The notes: generated by a model not told the origin, from the letters alone. A DNA stretch of 64,000 bases from Pseudocolwellia agarivorans (GCF_002000085.1 NZ_MUZU01000003.1:248001-312000); one strand, 5' to 3'; numbered from the stretch's first letter, positions 17,918 through 27,612 are shown. Numbers and translations: made by a program.

Positions 17918-18874
17918 ATGTGTTCTTTACTCAGTTATGGCGAAGTATTAGTCGACTTTTTACCCGCCTCAATCAACAACCCAAACTATATTCCACTTGC
18001 TGGAGGTGCTCCTGCTAATGTTGCAGTAGCTTTCGCTAAACTAGGCGGAGAAAGTTATTTTGCTGGAGGTATCAGCGAAGATAATTTTGGTAATATGCTT
18101 CTACAGCAACTAGAAAGCGAAGGCGTTAATACCTGTTTTACTCAAAAAATAAAAAATGCCAATACCGCTCTCGTATTAGTCAGTTTAGACGAGCACGGCG
18201 AAAGAGACTTTAACTTTTATCGCCACAACACAGCCGATACTTTATATACAAAAGCACATATCGATAATATTGAGTGGCAAGGCATTAGTTTATTTCACTA
18301 TTGTTCAAACACGTTAACCAGTGAATCAATGAGCGATAACACCCTTTATGCCATTAAACAGGCCAAAGCTAACAATGTGTTAATAAGTTTTGATGTAAAT
18401 TTACGCCAGCAACTCTGGAACGACCTCGCTTTATTACCTGAAAGAGTTGAAGCCTGCATTAAGCAAAGCGACATTATAAAATTAAGTAAAGACGAAGCGG
18501 AGTACTTAGCAAATATTCAACAACTTGATGTTCAAGATTACATACGATCTTTAATATCTCTAGGCGCTAAACTTATTGTAGTAACCGACGGGTCAAATGC
18601 AGTACAGGCTACCTGTAAGTATTTTTCAACCATGCATGAAGTGCCTAAAATAACACCAATTGACACAACAGGTGCAGGCGACAGCTTTATTTCAGGCTTT
18701 CTGTTTTATTTAACTCAAGAAACTTACAGTAATGAAAACAAAAAAACATTATTTGATGTTATAGAACAACCTGACCATATTTATGCTGCCGTATTATTTG
18801 CTGCAAAATGTGGGGCGTTTACTTGTCAGAAAAAAGGTGCATTTGCAGCACTCCCTAAAATAACAGACATTTAG
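17918..18874 (+). CDS. Fructokinase (PfkB/ribokinase family)
   Basis: 318 residues. The N-terminal motif GGAPANVAVAFAKLGG and the C-terminal motif DTTGAGDSFISGFL (catalytic Asp in GAGD) are the two PfkB signatures. In this context it phosphorylates the fructose released by sucrose phosphorylase to fructose-6-phosphate. Expression is probably coupled to the receptor gene through the intergenic terminator just upstream. Confidence 0.88.
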   Translation: MCSLLSYGEVLVDFLPASINNPNYIPLAGGAPANVAVAFAKLGGESYFAGGISEDNFGNMLLQQLESEGVNTCFTQKIKNANTALVLVSLDEHGERDFNFYRHNTADTLYTKAHIDNIEWQGISLFHYCSNTLTSESMSDNTLYAIKQAKANNVLISFDVNLRQQLWNDLALLPERVEACIKQSDIIKLSKDEAEYLANIQQLDVQDYIRSLISLGAKLIVVTDGSNAVQATCKYFSTMHEVPKITPIDTTGAGDSFISGFLFYLTQETYSNENKKTLFDVIEQPDHIYAAVLFAAKCGAFTCQKKGAFAALPKITDI

Positions 18875-18922
18875 TTTATCGCCAGCGGAATAATACTTTT
18901 GCTGGTAACTGTCCCTTTTATC

Positions 18923-19828
18923 TTACAAAAGGCGTGGCTTTACAAAATACGCCTTTAAATAATCAATTAACAAACGTAACTTTTTAGACTCTGCTCCACC
19001 TGGGGGAAATACGCCATACACATTAATGTCTTTCATTTTATAGTCATCAAGCACCGACACTAAAGTACCTTGCTGAATTTTAGGTTTGGCATCGTAAATT
19101 GGAATTCTTGCTAAACCATGTCCGCCTTCAACAAAAGCTGTGCGTGCTGCGGCATTGTTTGTGGTAATTGTGCCTTTCATTTCAATGCTAAACGAACGAG
19201 TACCTTTTGTTAACTCAATCGTGCCCGAGGTCAGTTTATACACCACCCATTGATGCTTATTTAAATCAGTTGGATGGGTAGGTACACCAAACTTTTCAAA
19301 ATACGAGGGCGCTGCGCAAAGGCAAGTGCCTAGCGTAGAAAGCTTGATTGCTTGTAAGCCGGAATCCGCTAATGGCGCGCCACGTATAGCTAAATCAATC
19401 CCCTCTTTCATGATATTAACGACCTCGTCCGTTAGCATCACATCAAGTTCAATTTTAGGGTAAAGGGTTCTAAATTCGTTAAGTGCTGGCACAATAGTTT
19501 GTAAGCCAACATTGACTGGGCAAGTAATTTTAAGCAAGCCAACAGGTTCATGCTTTAAGTTTTCAATTTGCTGATTAGCCGCAGACGCTTGCTCGGCAAT
19601 AACACGACAATGTTGATAATAATCGCTACCTGCTTCGGTGAGAGAAATGGTTCGGGTTGAACGATTAAGTAACTTTATCTCTAAGTGCGCTTCAAGCTTC
19701 TTAATATGATAGCTCACCACCGCACGCGACAAACCAAGGCGTTTAGCTGCACCGCTTAATGTACCTTGCTCAATAACTTGCGCAAATACCACCATACTTT
19801 TTAGTTGTTCAAATGAAATATCCATCAC
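18923..19828 (-). CDS. LysR-family regulator
   Basis: 301 residues with a winged helix (residues about 5-62, FAQVIEQGTLSGAAKRLGLSRAVVSYHIKKLE) and a LysR co-inducer domain. It is of the small CrgA/AaeR-like group that often controls a divergent redox gene. Divergent genes here are a DJ-1-like protein, a YqhD-like aldehyde reductase and a glutathione transferase, so aldehyde or electrophile stress is a likely signal. That is inference from neighbours. Confidence 0.88.
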   Translation of the reverse strand: MMDISFEQLKSMVVFAQVIEQGTLSGAAKRLGLSRAVVSYHIKKLEAHLEIKLLNRSTRTISLTEAGSDYYQHCRVIAEQASAANQQIENLKHEPVGLLKITCPVNVGLQTIVPALNEFRTLYPKIELDVMLTDEVVNIMKEGIDLAIRGAPLADSGLQAIKLSTLGTCLCAAPSYFEKFGVPTHPTDLNKHQWVVYKLTSGTIELTKGTRSFSIEMKGTITTNNAAARTAFVEGGHGLARIPIYDAKPKIQQGTLVSVLDDYKMKDINVYGVFPPGGAESKKLRLLIDYLKAYFVKPRLL

Positions 19829-19862
19829 TTACTCGACTTAGCTTTAAAAAACACACGTCGCC

Positions 19863-19885
19863 ATTGTATCATTTATTAATACAAT
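19863..19885. promoter_or_regulatory. LysR-type binding site
   Basis: ATTGTA at 19863-19868 and TACAAT at 19880-19885, separated by 11 bases, give a T-N11-A type dyad between the divergent LysR and DJ-1-like genes. Confidence 0.55.
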
Positions 19886-19984
19886 GATATCAATTTTGTC
19901 TGCATTGTTAGCTACAACCAACAAGAGTAAACTGTTCCCAACTAGCAAAATACATGTAGCAAATTAAAATTATCGAGGTATAAA

Positions 19985-20674
19985 ATGAATACGAAGAAAA
20001 TATTAATGGTATTAACATCTCATGCTGATTTAGGTAACACAGGCGAAAAAACTGGCTTTTGGATAGAAGAATTTGCCGCTCCGTATTACACCTTTAAAGA
20101 TGCAGGTATTGAAGTAACATTAGCGTCACCTCTTGGCGGACAACCACCTATCGATCCGAAGAGTGAACTAGACGATTTTCAAACGCCAGCAACGGTAAAA
20201 TACTTTGCTGATTCAGAAACACAAAACCTTGTGGCTAACACACGCGTTTTAGCTGAATTAAACGCAGATGATTTTGATGCCGTTTTTTACCCCGGCGGTC
20301 ACGGACCATTATGGGATTTAACTGAAAACACGACTTCTATTCAATTAATAGAGAACTTTTTAGCAAGTAACAAGCCTGTAGCCGCAGTATGTCATGCAAC
20401 GGCCGCTTTCTTAAATGTTAAAAACAGCACAGGTGAATACGCCATTAAAGGTAAAGCTATCTCAGGATTTACCAATACTGAAGAAGCCGCTGTAGAGCTT
20501 ACCGACATCGTACCTTTTTTACTTGAAGACGAGTTAATTAAGCGTGGTGGCGATTATCAAAAAGTTGAAGATTGGAATGCTTTTGCCGTGCAAGATGGCC
20601 TTATTATTTCAGGACAAAACCCTGCAAGCTCAACACTAGTAGCCCAAAAATTACTAAGCCAATTAAACGCTTAA
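19985..20674 (+). CDS. DJ-1/PfpI-type glutamine-amidotransferase-like protein
   Basis: 229 residues of the class I GATase-like superfamily (HchA-like). The nucleophile-elbow Cys is in AAVCHATAAF, with the family Glu in the N-terminal FWIEEFAAPYY. Members act as glyoxalase III/deglycases or chaperones against reactive carbonyls. It starts a probable operon with a YqhD-like aldehyde reductase (33-bp gap) and a glutathione transferase, which fits a carbonyl-detoxification set. Confidence 0.85.
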   Translation: MNTKKILMVLTSHADLGNTGEKTGFWIEEFAAPYYTFKDAGIEVTLASPLGGQPPIDPKSELDDFQTPATVKYFADSETQNLVANTRVLAELNADDFDAVFYPGGHGPLWDLTENTTSIQLIENFLASNKPVAAVCHATAAFLNVKNSTGEYAIKGKAISGFTNTEEAAVELTDIVPFLLEDELIKRGGDYQKVEDWNAFAVQDGLIISGQNPASSTLVAQKLLSQLNA

Positions 20675-20707
20675 CTTTCCTTAATTACTATATTGCGAGG
20701 TATTACT

Positions 20708-21865
20708 TTGTTAAATTTTACATTTCATAGTCCAACAAAAATTCACTTCGGTGAAGATCAAATTAACGTTATTGCTGACGAAATTCCAGCAGACGCAAAA
20801 GTATTATTAGTTTACGGTGGTGGTTCAATTAAAAGTAACGGTGTTTACGACCAAGTAGTAGACGCATTAACTGACCATACTTGGTTTGAATTTTCAGGCA
20901 TAGAACCAAACCCAAGTTACGACACATTAATGAAAGCGCAAGACATTATTAAACAGCAAGGCATTAATTACTTACTTGCTGTTGGTGGTGGTTCTGTTAT
21001 TGATGGCGCTAAGTTTATATCTGCTGCGGCTTTGTTTGAAGGTGATGATCCGTGGGACATTCTCATCAAACAAGCGCCAGTAAAAAAAGTACTCCCTATT
21101 GGCGCAGTATTAACTTTACCTGCAACGGGTTCTGAAAGTAATGGTAACTCTGTTGTGACTCGCAATGGTACTAAGTTACCATTTTCGAGCGGCTTATTAC
21201 GTCCACAATTTGCGGTGTTAGATCCAAAAGTTACCTTGTCGTTATCTGATCGCCAAATCAGTAATGGCGTAGTCGACGCTTTTGTTCATGTTATTGAACA
21301 ATACTTAACTTATAGTGTTAATGGCAAAGTTCAAGACCGTTTTGCCGAAGGTTTATTACAAACCTTAATTGAAGAAGGCCCTAAAGCGTTAAATGCTGAA
21401 ACTAAAGATGATTTAGCCATACGTGGCAACATCATGTGGTCAGCAACCATGGCGTTAAACGGACTTATCGGTGCTGGTGTTCCACAAGATTGGTCTACCC
21501 ACATGATAGGACATGAATTAACGGGCGGCTTTGGTATTGATCACGCAAGAACCTTATCTATAATTTTACCTGCGGTTATGAAAGTAAAACGTACTGAAAA
21601 ACATGAAAAGTTAGTGCAATTTGCAGAACGTGTTTGGCAGTTAACGGATAGCGACGACACCGTAAAAATAGATAAAGCGATTGCGTTAACTGAAGATTTT
21701 TTCAAACGTATGGATGTTCCAATCCGATTATCTGAAGTGGGTATTACACAAGATAATGTTGAAGGTTTATTAGAAAAACTACAGCAACACGGTATGACAG
21801 CGCTAGGCGAACATGGCGACATTAGCATAGACGTAAGTCGTAAAATATTAGAGCAAGCCCTTTAA
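20708..21865 (+). CDS. Iron-containing alcohol dehydrogenase (YqhD-like aldehyde reductase)
   Basis: About 385 residues. I start at TTG 20708 (giving LNFTFHSPTKIHFG after Met) because GAGG lies seven bases upstream; an in-frame TTG at 20693 has no such site. The NAD(P) loop is GGGSVIDGAKF and metal ligands lie in DAFVHVIEQYL and DWSTHMIGHELTGGFGIDHA. YqhD-type enzymes reduce toxic aldehydes with NADPH. It is second in the DJ-1-like/GST operon. Confidence 0.88.
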   Translation: MLNFTFHSPTKIHFGEDQINVIADEIPADAKVLLVYGGGSIKSNGVYDQVVDALTDHTWFEFSGIEPNPSYDTLMKAQDIIKQQGINYLLAVGGGSVIDGAKFISAAALFEGDDPWDILIKQAPVKKVLPIGAVLTLPATGSESNGNSVVTRNGTKLPFSSGLLRPQFAVLDPKVTLSLSDRQISNGVVDAFVHVIEQYLTYSVNGKVQDRFAEGLLQTLIEEGPKALNAETKDDLAIRGNIMWSATMALNGLIGAGVPQDWSTHMIGHELTGGFGIDHARTLSIILPAVMKVKRTEKHEKLVQFAERVWQLTDSDDTVKIDKAIALTEDFFKRMDVPIRLSEVGITQDNVEGLLEKLQQHGMTALGEHGDISIDVSRKILEQAL

Positions 21866-21943
21866 AAAAAGAGGTAAGTGACATTAAGCTTACCTCACCA
21901 ATTTCCTCAGCGACTCAAGCTAAAGCACTATTGGAGAAAAATC

Positions 21944-22552
21944 ATGATAACAGTTCATCATTTAAACGAATCACGTTCAAGACGCGTATTATGGTTACTT
22001 GAAGAGTTAAAAACGCCTTATAATTTAGTTAATCATCAACGCGATGCAACAACACATTTAGCGCCTGACAGTTTGAAAAAAGTTCATCCTTTAGCAAAAG
22101 CCCCTGTTATTGTAGACGGAGACATAACCCTGTGTGAATCGGGTGCAGTTATCGAATATATTTTAAATACTTATTCACAAAATAGCTTACGCCCTGCCCC
22201 TAACACGCCTGAATATTACCAATATTTAGAATGGCTACATTTTGCTGAAGGGTCATTGAGCTTACCCGTTATTTCCTCTTTATTTATGCAAATGGAAAAC
22301 AGAGACGGAACACAGCCGATGGACGGTTATATTGCGAAAGAAATAGCACTCGACTTTTCGTATATTGAAACCACACTAAAAAATAGAGATTATTTTGCTG
22401 GTGATGATTTCAGTGCGGCAGACATTATGATGGCCGTAATACTTGAAATAGCAGAAAAAAGAGGAATGTTAGACGGACGCACTCATACTCTTAACTACCT
22501 AGAAAAAGTACAACAACGCAGTGCATATCAAACGGCACTCAACTTAGGCTAA
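21944..22552 (+). CDS. Glutathione S-transferase
   Basis: 202 residues from ATG 21944, with GGAG upstream. The N-terminal thioredoxin-like domain carries SRSRRVLWLLEEL (catalytic Ser region) and LCESGAVIEYIL (glutathione-binding ES pair). The C-terminal helical domain has the N-capping motif FSAADIMM. It belongs to the bacterial beta-like/nu-like small GSTs and is third in the stress operon. Confidence 0.9.
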   Translation: MITVHHLNESRSRRVLWLLEELKTPYNLVNHQRDATTHLAPDSLKKVHPLAKAPVIVDGDITLCESGAVIEYILNTYSQNSLRPAPNTPEYYQYLEWLHFAEGSLSLPVISSLFMQMENRDGTQPMDGYIAKEIALDFSYIETTLKNRDYFAGDDFSAADIMMAVILEIAEKRGMLDGRTHTLNYLEKVQQRSAYQTALNLG

Positions 22553-22600
22553 ATACGCTAACCTCTTTGCTTATTAAAAAGTGGAATATTACGCACATTG

Positions 22601-22632
22601 TAATTGATTAGGTATAATAGCCTAATCAATTA
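22601..22632. promoter_or_regulatory. Large dyad over a promoter -10 box
   Basis: TAATTGATTAGG at 22601-22612 and its exact complement CCTAATCAATTA at 22621-22632 flank TATAATAG, which is a good -10 box. It lies 56 bp before the nitrilase-fold gene. A repressor bound here would cover the promoter. Confidence 0.6.
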
Positions 22633-22688
22633 AGCGTTATGCTTTCATATTTCAATTCAAAGATCATTCGTGACTGGAAAAACACATC

Positions 22689-24263
22689 ATGCGAATAGCC
22701 GTTACTCAGCTTGCCACTTCATCTGATCCGCAAGAAACCTTAGCCAATTGCATTAGCGTTATAAGCCAAACCGCAGCGTGTAAACCATCACTTATTGTTC
22801 TTCCTGAACTGGGTAACATCTCTTTTTTACAAGAAATAGTCGAGCAAGCTAAAAAACATCATTGTTATATTACCCTTAGCCTAATTCAGCCAACGAAAAA
22901 GCATACGACTTCGTGTTTATTATCACCGCAAGGTGAAATTATTTATCCCGCAGAACAACAAGCATTAACGACGCCTTGGGTGAAACTTGGGCTTTTATCG
23001 AACAGCCAAGATACTAGCTTTGAAACATCGCGAGGTTTAACTTTACAAGGCGCACAGTTGTTATGCCATTCAATGAACACGTTTTCACTTGATCAACATA
23101 ATATCCATGGCCCTGCTCGCGCCTGTGAAAATAAGGTATTTTTAGCTTCAGCAAATAAAATTGGACCATTTTTAACTGAAACTCAACAGACAAACGAACC
23201 GCTTGTTAGCCTTGGTCAAAGCCAAATAGTAGCCCCTAATGGTCAGCTATTAGCAAAAATAACGCACAATGAAACAGGCTTTGTTTTTGCCGATATAGAC
23301 TTGGAAGACGCCCTTGAAAAACAACGCCCCGATGAAACAAATATTATTGAACAACGACGACCTCAACTTTATCAAGCGCTACAATCACAAATAAAAACAG
23401 CAACCTTAACTACAGACAATAACAAGGTTCCTGCAACCGCTAATGTTGCACTATTCACCACATACAAATCTAACGAACAAGCGATTGAAGATGTATGCCA
23501 TTACATTGAAAATAACCTCAGCGATATTATTCAATTACCTGAGTTATTTTTTATTGCAGATAAAAGTATTACTCATAACACCGAACAACTCGCTGAAATA
23601 GAAAACTTAAGTACGCAACTTATCAGTCAAATAAGCGCTGAACTCAGACCGTTTCAATACGTGTGTACAAGTTTAGTGATTGGAGGAATACATCAAGCCG
23701 TAATAATCAACGAACAAGGGTTATTCGCTACGCAACAACAATTACATTTTTGCCAAAGATACTCGTGGAGTGCGCTAGGCAATAACTTACAGATTATTGA
23801 ATTACCCTTAGAGCAAGGCAATATTAACATAGCCATGTTAACTGCCGACGATGCTAACATACCCGAAATAGTTAACCTTGCAGCATTAAATAACATTCAC
23901 GTATTACTGGTTCCTTTTGATATTCAAGAGCCGTGCGAAGTAGAATATAACTTAATAGCTAAAGCCGCCGAGCACCGTATTTGTATTGTGGCAGCGAGTC
24001 GCGAAAAAAGCTTTGCAGCCGCAACACCTATTGATAAAACCGATAACAATATATTTAAGAAAAACAAAGTAAAAGCACAAAAATGTACAGGGTTTATTGC
24101 CAATTTAACAACAACGCCCACCCAACTTGAGCAGTGGCAGTTTAGAAAGTTTGAAGGTTACCTCAATCGACCTTTAGTTAAATATCAGCACGGTAAAATA
24201 ACCAAAGCTTTGGTTTATCCGAGCGCGGCTTGTAATAAACTTACGATATTGCAAACGGATTAA
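22689..24263 (+). CDS. Tandem nitrilase-fold protein with degenerate active sites
   Basis: 524 residues that read as two carbon-nitrogen-hydrolase domains in a row, about 1-235 and 250-500. Each keeps the first catalytic Glu (VLPELG in the first, QLPELFF in the second) and the strand order of the fold. Each seems to lack the nucleophile Cys: where family members have a CxD-type elbow, the first domain reads GLLSNSQ and the second AMLTADDANIPE. The two copies are diverged. It may be a non-catalytic binding protein or use other residues. It is followed 18 bp later by a TrmK-like gene. Confidence 0.6.
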   Translation: MRIAVTQLATSSDPQETLANCISVISQTAACKPSLIVLPELGNISFLQEIVEQAKKHHCYITLSLIQPTKKHTTSCLLSPQGEIIYPAEQQALTTPWVKLGLLSNSQDTSFETSRGLTLQGAQLLCHSMNTFSLDQHNIHGPARACENKVFLASANKIGPFLTETQQTNEPLVSLGQSQIVAPNGQLLAKITHNETGFVFADIDLEDALEKQRPDETNIIEQRRPQLYQALQSQIKTATLTTDNNKVPATANVALFTTYKSNEQAIEDVCHYIENNLSDIIQLPELFFIADKSITHNTEQLAEIENLSTQLISQISAELRPFQYVCTSLVIGGIHQAVIINEQGLFATQQQLHFCQRYSWSALGNNLQIIELPLEQGNINIAMLTADDANIPEIVNLAALNNIHVLLVPFDIQEPCEVEYNLIAKAAEHRICIVAASREKSFAAATPIDKTDNNIFKKNKVKAQKCTGFIANLTTTPTQLEQWQFRKFEGYLNRPLVKYQHGKITKALVYPSAACNKLTILQTD

Positions 24264-24281
24264 TCACTAACAGGCATTTTC

Positions 24282-24974
24282 TTGAAGCTCAGTAAAAGAC
24301 TAAAACAAATAGATAAAATGGTTACAACACAGTATTCCCACATTTGGGATTGCTGTTGCGATCATGGCTTTTTAGGTGCTGCACTATTAAATAGACAAAC
24401 TGATACTCATATTCATTTTGTTGATATTGTGCCTGAGTTAATGGCTGAACTAGACACTAAACTACAACGATTTTATTCAAACGCGGTTTCAAGGTGGGAA
24501 ACACATTGCCTTGATGTAGCAACATTGCCTTTAGAAAAATACCAAGGTAATCACCTTGTGATTATTGCTGGAGTGGGTGGCGATTTAATGATCCAGTTTG
24601 TTGAAGCTATTTACCAAAAGCACCAAAATCTAGCTATAGATTTTTTACTATGCCCTGTGCATCACCAATTTGCATTACGCCATAAGCTAATAGAACTTAA
24701 CTTTGGTTTGAAACAAGAAGTATTAGTGGAAGATAACAAACGTTTTTATGAGATTTTATTGGTTTCATCCGCACATAACGAGCATAAACCGATAACGGCA
24801 GTTGGCGATAAAATATGGCGTTCACAATCACCACAACAAGCTAAAGTAGTTGAAAGCTATTTACATAAAACGCTGAATCATTACCAACGTATTCAGCAAG
24901 GAGACGCCAGCAAAGTACAACATATAATTGATGCTTACCGTGCCCTAGTACCTGTGATTCATACTGATAGATAG
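24282..24974 (+). CDS. TrmK-like tRNA (adenine-22-N1) methyltransferase family protein
   Basis: 230 residues beginning with TTG (KLSKRLKQIDKM follows). The SAM-binding loop is WDCCCDHGFLGAALL, an unusual Cys-rich form of the DxGxDHG motif, and IIAGVGGDLMIQF and LLCPVHHQFALRHKLIE are family blocks. TrmK methylates A22 of tRNA in Bacillus; whether the gammaproteobacterial branch has the same target is not certain. It lies close behind the nitrilase-fold gene and may share its promoter. Confidence 0.78.
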   Translation: MKLSKRLKQIDKMVTTQYSHIWDCCCDHGFLGAALLNRQTDTHIHFVDIVPELMAELDTKLQRFYSNAVSRWETHCLDVATLPLEKYQGNHLVIIAGVGGDLMIQFVEAIYQKHQNLAIDFLLCPVHHQFALRHKLIELNFGLKQEVLVEDNKRFYEILLVSSAHNEHKPITAVGDKIWRSQSPQQAKVVESYLHKTLNHYQRIQQGDASKVQHIIDAYRALVPVIHTDR

Positions 24975-24990
24975 TACCGATAAATAATAA

Positions 24991-25782
24991 CTAACGTGCT
25001 AGCGATTTTAAACGAATGGTATTCATAAACAATGTTGGATCACTGATTTTATCCAGCATTGTGCTATCAGGCAAACAATCATCGTCTACGTAGTCGACAT
25101 AATCCGCTGCTGAATCAAAAATTAAAATATCTAACGCTAATCGATCTAAACCATACAAACCTCGATGGATCATATCAGCCGAAAAAACGAGTAAATCACC
25201 TGCGGCTAACTCAATTTTTTTACCGTTAGATAAATCATCACTACTCAACCTACCCTTTCTTTCATCTCGTACATTAAATTCTTCTTCGCTGTCCCAGCGC
25301 TTATGTGTACCGGGAATAAGCTCCATACCGAGTTCGTCAAATAAAGGCACTCTAAGATGTAAAACCTGATCATCAAGAATCACTTTTTTTTGTGATTCTA
25401 CATCATGATCATATTGACAATCTCTATGCCAAAAGTCTTTTTGTTGAGGGTTAACCGGATTAAAAAATAGCTGAGTGTTCATAAAGGCAGGGTTATTCGG
25501 TATAACCGAGTCAACCACTGCCATTACTTTTTTTGAGCTAATAAAGTTAAAAAGCTTTATTCGGTCGTCAAAACTCAAATATTGGCTGCCAGTAATTAAA
25601 GAAGAATTAAACGCTTCCGTTTGATAAAACTCAGCATTATCTTTTTTCCAGCGCTCATGAAATGTTAATATCACCTCTCTAAGAGACGACATTTCAGCAG
25701 TATTAAAATAATTTCGAATAACAAAGTAACCTTGCTCTTCATACTGGCTATTTAACGGGTTTATATTTTCTACCATTAACAA
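24991..25782 (-). CDS. Phytanoyl-CoA dioxygenase family protein
   Basis: 263 residues; ATG codons at the first and third positions are both possible. Iron ligands are in HRDCQYDHD (HxD) and MIHRGLYG (distal His), and LIPGTHKRW is the family turn. PhyH-type enzymes are Fe(II)/2-oxoglutarate hydroxylases acting on small metabolites or lipids. The substrate cannot be read; the gene is convergent with the TrmK-like gene and separate from its left-reading neighbours. Confidence 0.82.
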   Translation of the reverse strand: MLMVENINPLNSQYEEQGYFVIRNYFNTAEMSSLREVILTFHERWKKDNAEFYQTEAFNSSLITGSQYLSFDDRIKLFNFISSKKVMAVVDSVIPNNPAFMNTQLFFNPVNPQQKDFWHRDCQYDHDVESQKKVILDDQVLHLRVPLFDELGMELIPGTHKRWDSEEEFNVRDERKGRLSSDDLSNGKKIELAAGDLLVFSADMIHRGLYGLDRLALDILIFDSAADYVDYVDDDCLPDSTMLDKISDPTLFMNTIRLKSLAR

Positions 25783-25905
25783 CGTTGAACACTTTATTGT
25801 AGTAGGGCAACCCCATAATTTAATGAGATTGATAACCTATAATTAAAAACGCGTATTATCTTTATCGCTTGCTTGGCAGTCAAACATTAAACGAATTAAA
25901 ACCTT

Positions 25906-26550
25906 TTATGCTTCTTGCGTTATTTGCTCTAATGCCTGTTTGAAGGTATTGGCACTTTGCCCACCCGATATCGAATATTTATTATTAATGATAAATGTAG
26001 GAACCGAATGAATACCGCGTTCTAAACTAAACTTTTGTTCTGTGCGCACTTGTTGTGAATAATCATCCGAATCAAGAACACGTTTCGCTTCTTCCACATC
26101 AAGACCAATAAAACCGACAAGATTAACTAAGTTTTCATTCTTATTTAACGGCATATTCTCAGTAAAATGCGCATCAAAAAAAGCCATTTTTAACTCATGC
26201 TGCTTACCTTGGGTTTTCGCCCATGCTAATAGTCGATGCAAATCAAAACTATTAATCATACGCATATCTTGCGAAAAGTTAAAAGTAAACCCAACGTCTT
26301 TACCTCTTTGAGTAAGCGTTTCTCTATTTGCATCACTTTGCTCTTGGGTAATACCGTATTTTTCCATTATATGTTGTGTAATATTTTGCCCTTCAGCCGG
26401 CATATCAGGATTAAGCTCAAAAGGCATCCAGTTAATGTTTGCTTCAATATTAGGAGCTAATTCTTTAAGTGCCGACTCTAAGCCTTTATAACCAACAATG
26501 CACCACGGACACATAATGTCTGACACAATATCAATTTGTACTTTGCTCAT
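25906..26550 (-). CDS. DsbA-family oxidoreductase (FrnE-like)
   Basis: 214 residues without a signal peptide. The thioredoxin-fold active site is MCPWC near the N-terminus (DIVSDIMCPWCIVG), and the cis-Pro loop is HSVPTFIIN. FrnE-like cytoplasmic members catalyse dithiol or glutathione-linked redox steps, with a role in oxidative stress in some species. It is 60 bp downstream of the CurA-like reductase gene, on the same strand. Confidence 0.88.
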   Translation of the reverse strand: MSKVQIDIVSDIMCPWCIVGYKGLESALKELAPNIEANINWMPFELNPDMPAEGQNITQHIMEKYGITQEQSDANRETLTQRGKDVGFTFNFSQDMRMINSFDLHRLLAWAKTQGKQHELKMAFFDAHFTENMPLNKNENLVNLVGFIGLDVEEAKRVLDSDDYSQQVRTEQKFSLERGIHSVPTFIINNKYSISGGQSANTFKQALEQITQEA

Positions 26551-26610
26551 ATTAAATCCTTACAATAAGTGACCTGTAGCCACTTATTTTTGAAAAATGT
26601 GGACTGATCG

Positions 26611-27612
26611 TTATAGTTTAACAATCAACTTACCTTTGTTTTCACCGGTAAAAAATAGATTTAAGCCATTAATAGCTGACTCTAACCCTTCTAATACATG
26701 CGATCTGTGTTTAATCTTACCAGCCATCACATAAGGGGTCATTTTTTCTAACAATGCTGGCACTTCATGAAAATGATCTGGCATAGTAAAACCTTGAATC
26801 GTAAGACGACGCTTAATTACATTGATCCAACTTGGCCCCGGTGTTGGTACTTCTTTATCGTAATCCGCTATCAAGCCACACACTACAACGCGACCATGAG
26901 CATTCATGCGATCTACAATTAAGCTTTGAATTGGACCACCTGTATTCTCAAAATACAAATCAATACCATCAACTGCGTGTTTAGCAAGTTGCCCATCTAA
27001 ATCGTCACTTTTGTAATTAATCGCGGCATCAAAACCTAGTTCATTTACAATCCAATCGGCTTTTTCGTCTGTGCCTACAACACCAATAACTTTTAAGCCT
27101 TCCGCTTTTGCTAATTGACCAACAATTGACCCTACAGATCCTGCGGCGCCTGTAACAATAAGAGTTTCGCCTTTTTTAGGCTTGCCAACATTAAATAAGC
27201 CTTGTGTAGCAGTTAAACCCGGTAAAGCAAAAACCGACAATATGGTTTCGTCAGGTAGTGGAACGGTTATTTTATTAAGACCCTGGCCTTTACTTAAAAA
27301 ATATTCTTGCCATCCCATTATCCCCATCACTCTATCTCCCACTTTAAATTCAGGGTGGTTACTTTCTATAACCTCTCCTACACCAGAGCTACGCATAACA
27401 TCACCTAGAGCAACAGGTGGAATATAACTGTTAGTATCTGGGCTCATCCAGCCAAACATAGCAGGATCAAGTGACATATAATTTTGTTTAACTAAAAACT
27501 CGCCTTCGCCTAATGTAGGTATGTCTTTTTGTACCACTGCGAATAGCTCTGCATTGATTGGCTCACCAGCAATAGGACGTTTAATAAGATTAATAGCGGT
27601 ATATGTTGTCAT
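26611..27612 (-). CDS. NADP-dependent medium-chain reductase (CurA/leukotriene-B4 reductase-like)
   Basis: 333 residues without zinc ligands. The nucleotide-binding loop is TGAAGSVGSIVGQLAK and the family motif YFENTGGPIQS is present. These enzymes reduce alpha,beta-unsaturated ketones or aldehydes with NADPH. It is divergent from a LysR regulator, which probably controls it. Confidence 0.9.
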   Translation of the reverse strand: MTTYTAINLIKRPIAGEPINAELFAVVQKDIPTLGEGEFLVKQNYMSLDPAMFGWMSPDTNSYIPPVALGDVMRSSGVGEVIESNHPEFKVGDRVMGIMGWQEYFLSKGQGLNKITVPLPDETILSVFALPGLTATQGLFNVGKPKKGETLIVTGAAGSVGSIVGQLAKAEGLKVIGVVGTDEKADWIVNELGFDAAINYKSDDLDGQLAKHAVDGIDLYFENTGGPIQSLIVDRMNAHGRVVVCGLIADYDKEVPTPGPSWINVIKRRLTIQGFTMPDHFHEVPALLEKMTPYVMAGKIKHRSHVLEGLESAINGLNLFFTGENKGKLIVKL

